64,000 nucleotides of DNA from Meloidogyne chitwoodi (taxonomy: Eukaryota > Nematoda > Chromadorea > Rhabditida > Meloidogynidae), in contig JACZZP010000004.1 of assembly GCA_015183035.1 (NCBI GenBank), forward strand, positions 868,001 to 932,000, written 5' to 3'. The notes below the pieces were generated by a model. The model was given only the letters and a program-made list of their open reading frames with translations, ran no database searches and was not told the DNA's origin. The stretch's first letter is position 1, and the number at the start of each line of letters is the position of its first letter. Of the stretch, positions 42,201-51,830 are shown in pieces. A program made the translations under genes and the position numbers.

Positions 42201-43252
42201 AATAAAAGTTTAAATAAAAAATTAAATAAAGTGGAAAATTAGGGGAAATAATCAAGTTTAGGTAAACACCTGATTTATTTGCAAAAATAATATTTTAGAC
42301 CAAAAATAATTGAAAATAAATTATTTTCTTGTGAATAAATGTACGCCTAAACTATATAAGTTACAATAATAATATCCTTCTAGAGCTAAAAATAAATAAA
42401 ATGACTATTTAGAGTTTAAAAGTGAATAAAGTTTGCGCTCACATATTTTATAATTTTCCAAGTAAAATCATCTTAATATTAATTTAAAATTAATTTTATA
42501 AAATATTTATTTATTTTTAAAAAGGTCCTTTTCATGTTGAAACAAATGAATTAACTGATATTGATAAATTAATAGAATATAATAAATATAAACATGCTTT
42601 ATCATCATTTGTTGGAATAAAAAGACTTGAAAAGAGTAAAAGCTCTAATTTTTTAGGAAAAATGAAAGAAACAATTAAAGGAAAGTTAAAACCAGAAATT
42701 GAAGATTTTGATGAATTAATACAAAAAATTTTAAGAAATTTATTTAATTATTTGGATAATCATATTTTTAATAAAAAAGATAAGAATGCTATTGGGACAA
42801 TTTGTTTAAATATTTTAGGAGGTTATTTGTGTAATCTTGGAAGAAATTTTAATGAAAATGATGCAGAAAAATGTAAAAATAAATTTTTAAAAAAGGCAGC
42901 AGAAAGAGAAGTTCAACATTATGGTAATTCAATTGATAGTTATTCTTTTTTGGGAACAGCACAAATGGGGACAATGGCAACTGAGAATGCAATTAAATAT
43001 ATAAGAGAAGAACAAATCAGATTAAATAAAATAATTATTGGACATATAATAAATACTAAAAATATTGCTGAAAAAACAATAAAAGAATTTAATGAACAAA
43101 AAATTGAAAATAATATTGAAAAAGCAATTAAAGAAGCTTGGATTATAGAAAAACAAACAATTAATAAAAATGAAGAATTAATTTTAGAAAATGGTAAAAG
43201 TGAAATTGAAGAGGATAAAAGTGAGGCTTTGGCTATTTTGGGAGAATTTTGA
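39225..43252 (+). CDS. CDR/failed-axon-connections-like GST-fold protein (687 aa)
   Basis: Six exons: 39225-39291, 39657-39823, 39872-40056, 40446-40824, 41633-42170 and 42525-43252 (2064 bp, all in phase). The N-terminus is a hydrophobic signal or anchor (residues 1-20). Then a thioredoxin-like half is seen: VVYLIQYPKIETLPNLSIK and KTVPFVQFNGIYIEGTDNI. A GST-C-like helical half follows, with FIFGKEPTLADISLFSVF. This layout matches cadmium-responsive (CDR) and failed-axon-connections proteins of nematodes, which are metaxin-like GST relatives tied to detoxification or lysosomal function. Low-complexity S/E/N stretches interrupt it near 41890-42030. The last exon adds about 240 residues of charged helix not known to me in that family. 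Intron 3 holds a MITE. Confidence 0.75.
40167..40339. mobile_element. MITE with TCCGCAA repeats in intron 3
   Basis: TIR TTTTGAGCATAAAAGTCCGC on the left and its inverse ending near 40335. The outer GGTAC end is kept only at the left. No target duplication could be fixed. Confidence 0.75.
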
Positions 43253-43852
43253 GAAGATTTTAATTAAATATATTTTTTTAAAATAATTTAATTTTTATTA
43301 AATATCGATTACCTAAATATATATTAAATTAAAATTAATTAATTTATAACAAAATAATAATATTCCAATTTTAATAATTAATTTTTATTAGCTAAAATTG
43401 GAAATAAAAATTTTAAAAGTGTAAAATTATATTCATTCAATTGCTACCAATATTACCTATGTTAATATCTCCTATGCTATTAATTAAAATTAATAGCATA
43501 GTTAATTTTTTAAATTTTAATTAAACAAACAAAGTACTGAAAATTTTAATTTTATTTAAAAAAATTAAAAATTAATCACATAATAAATTTATATTAAATT
43601 TAGAAAAAGTTGTACAAACAAAATTTAAATTTATTAATAATTTTTTATCTTTTGTTCAATTAAATAATTTTTTATTTAACATTCCTCTATTTAAAATAAA
43701 ATTTTATATATTTAAATTTTTTAAAATAATTTAATTAAAGTTGTATAAATATAAATTGAAACGTTGGATAATTTTTAAATAAATTTAAGGTCTATTTAAA
43801 TTACTCAAAAATTAGCTTATTAATTCAATTTATAAATATATTTTAAATAAAA
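43253..43852. other. AT-rich intergenic sequence
   Basis: No gene seen. An A/T palindrome lies near 43470-43500. Contains the presumed promoter of the 43853 gene. Confidence 0.5.
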
Positions 43853-44921
43853 ATGTCAAAAATTATATTTATTTCATCACTATTTATATTAGTAATTATT
43901 TTTAATGAAATAAATTATATTAATGGAAAATGTGGTATATGTTGGTGGGTGGGTAATAAATGCTGTGGAACAGAGTAAATTTTAATTTAAGATTGGGTAC
44001 TTTTCCTTTTTACAGTCTCAAGTCTGAAACTTTTTATCAATAATTCAAATAATATAAAAGGATTATTTTAGAGGTATAAAATAATCTTCAAATTTTAGAG
44101 AATTGAATAGGCAGCTTTTTCTCAATTAAAAATTAAAAACTAAAGAAAAATTCAAAAATTCGCGGTTGTTTTTTGATAAAACGTTAAGATCCTGAACAAT
44201 CTCAAAATAATCAAAGAATTGTTTCAATTACATATATTCTCTTTCTTTTTAGTTAACATAATATGAATTGAGGATAAAAAGTTGCAGATTCGTGCCCTAA
44301 ATAAAATAAAAGACATTTTAATAACTGAATAAATGCCAACTTATTTTATATGCCAAAATTCTTTAATTATTTTGTCAAAATATTTAAATTTTTTCTTTAG
44401 TATGAGATATAAAAATACATATTTAAATATAAATATTTTTAATAATTATAATGAATAATTTAATTTAAGATGCTGTAACAAAGAGCAGTGCTGTGAGGAT
44501 TTAGGGTTAATTAATATTTTAAATAATAAAAACTATGAATTTAAAAATTATTAGCATAACATCTAAAATGACAGTTTTTTTAAATATAAAACAAAAAAAT
44601 TTTTTGTTAGTTTTTGAAAAATTTTAAAATTAAGATGTCGTGTTCCAAATTTTCATTGCTGTAACGATAGGACAGGACGGTAATTTATAATATTCTTTAT
44701 TCCCATAATTATATTTTTATTTTAAATAAAATTATTTTATTTTCAATTTACTATTTATTTATCCTAAATTAAATTAATTTAGTGCATGTCCTAACGGAAG
44801 AGATTGCTGTGGCGGTAAAGATAGGTAAATTTAAAATACTAAGTAAATTGTTATTTAAAATATAAAATTCAGATGTTGCCCGTTAAACGCTCCTAATTGT
44901 AGAGATGACGAATGCGTGTAA
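43853..44921 (+). CDS. Small secreted cysteine-rich protein, paralogue of the 4034-4985 gene
   Basis: Five exons: 43853-43974, 44470-44505, 44635-44679, 44783-44824 and 44873-44921 (294 bp, 97 aa), every intron phase 2. The signal peptide MSKIIFISSLFILVIIF is almost the same as in the paralogue. CC modules follow one per exon: KCCGTE, CCNKEQCCEDL, HCCNDRTG, CPNGRDCCGGKD and RCCPLN, ending ECV. Intron 1 (495 bp) contains a MITE also present in the paralogue. Downstream exons at 45212-45495 repeat the 3' half and are phase-compatible. The role is unknown; a secreted disulfide-rich protein of a parasitic nematode could act on the host, which is inference. Confidence 0.82.
43996..44314. mobile_element. 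MITE in intron 1
   Basis: Begins GGGTACTTTTCCTTTTTACA; inverted blocks CTGAAACTTTTTATC and GGATAAAAAGTTGCAG stand at the two ends. It belongs to the TCCGCAA family in decayed form. Confidence 0.65.
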
Positions 44922-45211
44922 TTTTTTAAAGTTTATATAGTATGACATTGGGAAATGATGGCCTTCTTATTTTAATAAATTCCAATTGCCATCGATAAAG
45001 ATGGGAAACCATCAATAAATCTGCCATTTTCGAGAAAATGGCAGATCTTGTTTTATTATTTTCCAATTACCAATTAATGACAAGCCATATTGCCAGCACA
45101 AAATGACATCGACGACGATGCCATTTATTTTTAACTTTCAGAGTTTTGAAATATAAAACAAAAAATAAAAATATTTGTTCGTTGTTGAAATAATAAATTT
45201 TTATAATTAAG

Positions 45212-45495
45212 TTGTTTTTCTTTATATTCGGATGCGAAGCCTAAATGGAGATTACAACGGTAAATTTATAATATTCTTTATTCTCATCATTTTATTTTTA
45301 AATAAAATTATTTTATTTTAAATTAATTTATTTATCCAAAATTAAATAATATTATAATTTAGTTCTTGCCCTGAAGGATCTATTTGCTGTAACGGAGAGT
45401 AAGTATATTTAAAATATTAAATTGTTATTTAAAATCTAAAATTCAGTTGTTGCTTAGGAGATAAACCTTTATGTGAAAATGGACAATGCGTGTAA
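45212..45495 (+). CDS. Extra 3' exons of the cysteine-rich gene (alternative end or broken copy)
   Basis: Exons 45212-45259, 45363-45398 and 45447-45495, again all phase 2. The last two encode CPEGSICCNGE and CCLGDKPLCENGQCV and end in TAA. They align with exons 4 and 5 of the gene just upstream. No signal-peptide exon or exon 2 precedes them, and exon 45212-45259 has lost its CC pair. They could replace exons 4-5 by alternative splicing, as the phases fit, or be the remnant of a tandem copy. Confidence 0.6.
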
Positions 45496-46303
45496 TTTTT
45501 TAAAGTTTATTTATATGCCAAGCTAATATTCATGTAAAAAAAGATAATTTAGAGAATTAAAATAAAAACTTAAAAATTAATGTTATAATAATTTTATGGG
45601 TATAACTAACTTTTAAATTATTTATTTATTTAAAAAATATTGGCTTGGACAGAAAAATTAATTTAAAATTTATTTTATAAATTTACAGAAAAAAACATTG
45701 AATGGTCAAAGAAGCTAAGAATAATGTAATTTTATAAAAAACATAAAAATTAAATTTTTAAAAATCATTCCTTTAACTAAACTCTTTTCTATAAAATAGA
45801 GATTAAACTTTAACTCTTCTATTTATATTCTATATCAATATATATAAGTAAATATATTGACTATATTTATATGACCAAAATATCAGTTTTTTTCCTCTCA
45901 ATATATCGAAATATATAGTAATCAGTCTGATTTCCATTTTAAACACTATTTGGTATTTTATTTAAATTATTTTTCAATTATTTTAAACCTATTATAAACA
46001 TTTTGCATTGGTTTTATAAATTTTATTTTTGGTAATAGTTGTTAAGAAACATTTAGATAAAAGGGAATTTACTTTATATTCAAAAATTATAAAAAAACAA
46101 AAAATTTAAAATTTTAATTATAAATATTTTTATTATTGAGATTTTTTAATTTAGTATATTTAATTCATCTAATTTTTATTATTATAAATATCTTAAAATT
46201 TTGTAACAATAAGAGAATCAAATGTTAATTATTTAATAGAACATTTAAAGTTAATGACCTACATATTTATTAATATTTGTAATTAATTTTTAAATAAATC
46301 ATT
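45496..46303. other. AT-rich intergenic sequence
   Basis: No gene seen. Runs of ATATAT near 45830-45920. Confidence 0.5.
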
Positions 46304-47314
46304 TTATTTGTCAGAAAAACATTTAGTAGTACATATTTTAAGTAAACAAAGAATTGTTGAAATAAGAAAAAGTATTCCTAAAATTATTAAAATATTCTTA
46401 AAAAATATATTAAAAATATTAGTAAAAAATAGCTTTTTATTTTTTTATTACCAAGAAAAATTGTAATTGAAAACTGTAAACTACTAATTGAAATACCAAT
46501 TTTAATACCAACAAGACACTGAAAATTATAAAAATAATTTCATTATTTTTATTAAAGATTATTTTTCTTAAAAAATTAAAAAATGAATTCAAATAATCTC
46601 TCTAAGTAATGGTAAATATTTAAATTTAAAAATTATTATCCTAATATGCTGAAAATTGGAACGAAAATCCATTTCAAGATTTTTACGCAAATAAAAAATT
46701 TTTTTAAATTTTTGTTTAAATTTTTTTGGACTAAAAAATCCTAAACGAGATGTGATGCAAAAAGTTTTTTTTCATCCTTTTATTAATTTTACTTCACTTA
46801 ATTATTATGTAGTAATTAAAAAGGAAGGGTATATAATATATTAATTAAAATAATATAAATAAAAATAATTTTTAATTACCTCACTAAAATTATATTTATC
46901 CATATGAGAATAAATATAACTAATTCTTCTAGCATCATATTCTCCTAAAAGACAAAAAGTTTTATACATTTGTTCTTCATCTGCTTTAGGATTAATTAAT
47001 TGTCTTCCTCTATTAATATTTGGCTTATAAGTTCCAATTAATTGCCAATTTCTTAAAAAATAAAAAATAATTAAAAATTATTAAAAAATTAAAAAAAAAC
47101 ATTGAAGCAATTGTTGCCCCAATAATACAAAGAACAATAGAAATTAAAGAAAGAACTAAATGAGTAACATAATTATCTATTTTATTAGTTTTTGATGCTA
47201 TTAAACCAATTATTGAATTTAAAATAAAAATTGTAGAAGTCCAAATTGCTGAATAATAAGGGCAAAATTCACGAGTTTTACAAACACAAAGAATACCAAT
47301 TGAAAGAAGAATTA
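46304..47314 (-). CDS. Four-transmembrane (tetraspan) protein, 5' end not found
   Basis: Minus-strand exons 47101-47314, 46880-47051, 46452-46518 and 46304-46377, all with GT..AG borders and fitting phases (2, 0, 1). Hydrophobic segments: VILLSIGILCVC, YYSAIWTSTIFILNSIIGL, LVLSLISIVLCIIGATIAS, and a last one (LVGIKIGISISSLQ to FLISTILCLL). Between TM3 and TM4 is a soluble loop with NINRGRQLINPKADEEQ and YDARRISYIYSHMDKYNF. The tail is CTTKCFSDK. The family resembles uncharacterised nematode tetraspan proteins. The first coding exon should end in phase 1 upstream of 47315 but was not identified; the nested transposons at 47519-48792 may lie in that first intron. Confidence 0.7.
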
Positions 47315-47518
47315 CTAAAAAAAATAAAAATAAATTTTATTAATTAAAGTGGACAGTTAAAAATAATTATTATTAAATATTTTAGTTAATTTAATTTTGT
47401 TTGAAAAATTAAATTAAATAATGAAAAAATAAGTGGAATAATCAGAGATTTTTCGAAACTAAAAATATATAAAATAATAAAATTTCTAAAATGAAGAAAA
47501 TTCTAAACATCTTTTTAA

Positions 47519-48792
47519 GGTTGCAGGACATTTGCGCCGTTGACATTTGCGCCGCGACACTTGCGCTGCGACTTATGCGCCGACGACATTTGCGGCGACG
47601 ACTTTTGCGCCGACGACTTTTGCGCCGGAAATATTTTAAAACGCGACATTTGCGCCGCCTTTAAATTAAAAAAGTAAAGTAATATTAAAGATTTAAAAAA
47701 TTAAATTTTAAAAAGAATTAAGTCTAAAATGATTTTAAAATTAAATTTAATCATTTATTTAAATGATATTATTAAAATTTTCAACAGCCTAACAGGTTTG
47801 AAATATTAATTAGCAACTAATCAACCCAAATATCAATTCCTTTTTTATGCTCTAATGAATGAAAAAAGACTGCAGCTATATTTGTGCAGTTAAATATTTG
47901 AATATTGTATGTTATAGAGACTTTTTCTTTCTGTACCGATCCGGATGAGTGAGGTGTCATTCGAAAGCTCTTGCAGACATGGGGGAAGTTGATCCGACGT
48001 CTAAGAGCCGAGTTACAGGTCCCCGAAAATTGAAAAATCATAGGGGGAGTAAGCTCATTTTTGGGGTGAAAAATTCGAATATGAGTATATAGCTCATTCG
48101 AAAGAACTCTTCGAGACCTATCGAATGAGACCAAAATCGTTTTGATTGAACGATTTTGAACAAAGCTATGAAGGATCGAAGTTTGCTAGAAACACGCCAA
48201 ACTTGGACCAATTGGGAGTGTTTTATGACTTCTTCATTTGAGAGCCCATCTCTCGTTGGCTTTTGGTACATGCGTTATTCTACGGCGCAAATTACATAAT
48301 TAATTCACATCAGTGAAAATAATTAAAGTGCAGCCGCAGTAATCACTTAGTAGAGCTTGGTCCCCCCTATAATTTTTCAATATTCGGGGACCTGTAACTC
48401 GGCTTATAGACGTCGGATCAACTTCCCCCGTCTAGTTCGACTAAGTTTTGCAAGAGCTTTCGAATGACACCTCACTCATCCGGATCGGTACAGAAAGAAA
48501 AAGTCCGCTATAACATACAATAGCCAAATATTTAAAAGAATGAATATTTAGAATCTTAATCGGATTTATTTAGTTGATACATTTTAGTTTAATTTTTTAA
48601 TAATTTTTTAATCCTTTAATAAATACATATTACTTTTTTTTTAAATTTAAAGGCGGCGCAAATGTCGCGTTTTAAAATATTTCCGGCGCAAAAGTCGTCG
48701 GCGCAAAAGTCGTCGCCGCAAATGTCGTCGGCGCATAAGTCGCAGCGCAAGTGTCGCGGCGCAAATGTCAACGGCGCAAATGTCGTCGCACC
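47519..48792. mobile_element. Element with long TIRs of GAC-n-TTTGCGCCG words
   Basis: 1274 bp. Ends GGTTGCAGGACATTTGCGCC and the inverse GGCGCAAATGTCGTCGCACC, with arms of about 150 bp. Perfect 8-bp duplication CTTTTTAA (47511-47518 and 48793-48800). The arms are runs of GCGCCGACGACTTTTGCG-type words. A foldback element is nested in the middle. Confidence 0.9.
47890..48533. mobile_element. Foldback element, copy 3, nested
   Basis: Arms of about 180 bp include TATTGTATGTTATAG, TCTGTACCGATCCGGATGAG and ATAGGGGGAGTAAGCTCATT. The spacer is close to that of the 35130 element. Confidence 0.85.
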
Positions 48793-49197
48793 CTTTTTAA
48801 TAATCAAAAAAATTAAATTATTATGAAAAGAGTAAATACTGTAGAAGCACTCTTAAAAAGCTAGAGTGTATTAAAATATACAAAGAGAATATTCTAATAA
48901 ACTCACACACTGTGTAAGGGTTTAAAAATAGAATTATTGGTGCTTTTATTAGAAAATTTAGGTTAATTGGAGATTTAAAAGGTGATCTAAATATTTATTG
49001 ATATTTTTTGATTATTCCTTAATTTTACTTATAATAAAAAATAAAATGTTAATTTAACTAAATTTTTATTATAAAACTTTTTTTAATTTTATTATTTTAT
49101 ATACGTACTTTTAAAAAAAGTTTGCAACGGCCGGGAATTTTTTGATATAAAAAATAATAGATTACATATAAAGAGAAAAGAAAGGATTGCTAATGTA

Positions 49198-49268
49198 GCA
49201 ACGGTGGTTCAGTGGTAGAATGCTCGCCTGCCACGCGGGCGACCCGAGTTCGATTCTCGGTCGTTGCA
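49198..49268 (+). tRNA. tRNA-Gly (GCC)
   Basis: 71-nt gene with a complete cloverleaf. Acceptor GCAACGG pairs with TCGTTGC (one G-U). D arm GGTTCAGTGGTAGAA, anticodon loop TGCCACG with GCC, T arm with GTTCGATTC. No intron. Box A and box B are intact, so it should be transcribed by RNA polymerase III. Confidence 0.98.
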
Positions 49269-49476
49269 AATTGTTTTTTTATTCATAGTATAATAATAGA
49301 ATTTAAAAAATGTTTTATATGTACAAAAATTTTTTTAATTAATATTTTAATAATTTTTCCCATATTTTTAAAATAAAGGAAAGCGCGATCTTTTTTATTT
49401 TTTGCGCAGATTGTTGTTTTTTAAAGAATATTTTTCTTTTTTACCTTAATTTATTTATTCTTAAGTTTTCAGTATA

Positions 49477-49953
49477 ATGCCGTTGACGAAAAACAAAAGG
49501 ATAAACGTAAACAGGACTGTGGTTGCAAGATCATGTAACTCTTTTATTTTATTAACAATTTCACTTTTATTTAGTGAGATGGACGCAACCTCGTGAATTT
49601 GATGAACTGCCCATAATTGTTCAATGGCTTATACCTGGAGATATTGTTGCGGGTGACGAACATCTTTTCCGTGTTGAAGCTTCTGCGCCAATTCGTACAG
49701 TTTTTTTATTTTGATTTCTTGTAGTTAATTGTAATTTACAGTAAAATGGTTGAAAGATGGAGAGAAGATTAGAACGCCAATTGGATCGCGTTTTCGTCAA
49801 ATAGACGTGTCTTCAACAATTTTTGAATTGGAACTAACTAATGCGAAACTGGATGATGGTGCAACTTATAAGGTTTTAATTAAAAAGTTATATTCGAACC
49901 CGGGCCGCCCGCGTGCCACTGAACCACGTTGCGACAATTTATATTTAATTTAA
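49477..49953 (+). CDS. Single immunoglobulin I-set domain protein, 3' end replaced
   Basis: Exons 49477-49534, 49575-49694 and 49742-49953 (390 bp, 129 aa). The middle holds an I-set Ig fold: LPIIVQWLIPGDIVAGDEHL, then KWLKDGEKI, then ELELTNAKLDDGATYKV, where W is the core tryptophan and DDGATY the F-strand signature. The usual B-strand and F-strand cysteines are missing, as in several muscle Ig domains of the titin/UNC-89 type. No signal peptide. After KVLIKK the ORF runs straight into an inverted, truncated tRNA-Gly copy (49892-49932), so the G strand is replaced by tRNA-encoded residues. It may be a broken fragment of a larger muscle-type protein. Confidence 0.62.
49892..49932 (-). pseudogene. 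Truncated tRNA-Gly copy inside the Ig ORF
   Basis: On the minus strand it starts GCAACG-TGGTTCAGTGG, then jumps over 16 nt (including part of the anticodon arm) to CACGCGGGCGGCCCGGGTTC and stops after the T loop. It is an inverted, internally deleted relative of the gene at 49198. It cannot fold as a tRNA. Confidence 0.9.
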
Positions 49954-50001
49954 GTATCTATATATTAAATTATTTTTTAATTAAAAATATAGTCCTATTT
50001 A

Positions 50002-51804
50002 TTAAATAAAAATACCTGAAAATAATAACTCGCAAAGACTTAATTTGAAAAAAGCACTACCATTATTATTATTTTCATTATTAAATCTTCTTTTAATAAA
50101 TTCTCCAGCTCTGACTGCTCTAATAGATGTATTTCTGCCTAATTGATGTCGCCAACTTTCTCTACTAGAATTTCTTCTAAATTTATTTTTTAATAAAAAT
50201 TAATTAAAAAAACTCTTTATTATTATGAAGATGAGGATATTCAGGTATAGAATATTCATTTTCCAAAAAAGGTGCAGATGGTGGAGGTGGTGGAGGATTA
50301 TTTGGAGGTCGACGAATTGATTTTAATAATGGAGAAGAAATTGGTGATGATGTATAACCATTACATTTTGGTTGATTTGGAGAGTTTTGCTTAAATTTGA
50401 AATTATAATTGGAATAAATTGCTTTTTTAAATTTATATTTTTTAATCAGATTTATTAAAAATTATATAAAAGATATAAAATCCATGCCAGAATTATATAT
50501 TTATTTAATAATCAAATTAATCTGACAAAACGGGCTTAACAATGTTGATAAAAGCACGTGAATTTTTTTACTTTAATTACCTGCAAAGCTGCCTTAAAAG
50601 ATTTAAAAATTTCTGTTAGTTAAAAGATTTTTTGAATTCCGATTTGGGATATAATTAAAAAAATTTTATTGATAAAAGAATGTATTTGCTTAATAGGTAA
50701 AATCTAATTACTTTTTATTTATAAAATAAAAAATTTATTATTATAATGCATTGTTTAGTAAAATACCCCACTGTTTATTTTTTGAAGCTATACTTTGTGT
50801 TAGCTATATTTATGTATTTGACATTGTAATTAAGATAATTTTGTCATAAATACAAAATTATTTATTTAAAAATATACTCATGTTATCTTAATTTTGTTTA
50901 ATAGGAAAAATTTATTTATATATTAATTATTTCAATTTTATTTGTTTGTTTGATTTTTAAGTCATTTATTTTTTTGGAAGCTAAACTTTGCTTTAAAATA
51001 CAAAATTATTTTAATTAGAAAATATTTTTAGAAATTCTGATTAATTCTCTATAGAAAAGGCTTTAATAACTTTTGTACTGCTAGCCTAAATAATCTAAAA
51101 TTTTGAATATTAATAAATAATTAAATAAGAAGTTACAAAATTATTAAAAAATTATTTAAAAATATAAAGTATAAAAAAATATTAAAAATAAAATTAGACT
51201 TTGGGTAACTTTATATATAAAAATGTGAGGGTATAATAATTATCCGGCTCGTGCGCCGACATTTGCGGCTGAGATATTTGCGGACCCGACTTTTACGGAC
51301 GGGACATTGATATCAAAAAATTACCAATACTCAATACCTAATGATAATGGGCCTCAAAAAGATCAAATTATTTCCATTTAGAGATTCATAAAGATTTTTC
51401 AGAATTTTTTTTGTTATTTTTTTTTATTTTGTAGAAATTTTTTAAAGTAATTGGTCCGCATGCGCCTGATCCGCAAATGTTGGGTCCGCAAATGTCCAGT
51501 CCGCAAATTTCGGGTAGCGATCGGCTAGCAAAAAATGGTTTTTCTTTTTTAATTAGAGTTGGTTTAAAATAATTTGAAAAATTCATTTGAATATTTAAAT
51601 TAAAAAAAATTAAAATAAAATATTAAATTGATTTTAAAAGTCTAAAAAATACACAAAGATATACTCCAAATAGTAAAAAAAATTAAAATTTACATTTTTT
51701 AGAAAATTTCCGCAATCTTGATTGATATTAATTTCTAATGAAGGAGCTGAAGGTTGAAAACATTTTTGTTGTCTACCGTCGTTACAGTTACTACAATTTG
51801 GCAT
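50002..51804 (-). CDS. Unknown proline-rich protein (153 aa)
   Basis: Minus-strand exons 51694-51804, 50214-50389 and 50002-50176 (462 bp, in phase). The N-terminus MPNCSNCNDGRQQKC is rich in cysteine. The middle is serine/proline-rich (SSPISSPLLKSIRRPP, then PPPPPPSAPF). The C-terminal half is basic, with RNSSRESWRHQLGRN, then SIRAVRAGEFIKRRF, and ends hydrophobic (SLCELLFSGIFI). No signal peptide. A further small exon could hide in the 1.3-kb intron 1, which also holds an inverted-repeat element. I do not recognise the family; the poly-proline run suggests SH3/WW or EVH1 binding. Confidence 0.55.
51243..51530. mobile_element. Inverted-repeat element with ATTTGCGGAC words
   Basis: Left arm GCCGACATTTGCGGCTGAGA and right arm TCCGCAAATGTTGGGTCCGC are inverted. 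It is related to the TIRs at 47519. Ends and target duplication are unresolved. Confidence 0.7.
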
Positions 51805-51830
51805 ATTTATTAAATTATTTAAAATTAAAT

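Noticed and set aside
49477..49953. Major sperm protein
   Set aside because: The size looked similar at first, but the KWLKDGEKI and LDDGATYKV motifs are those of an Ig I-set domain.
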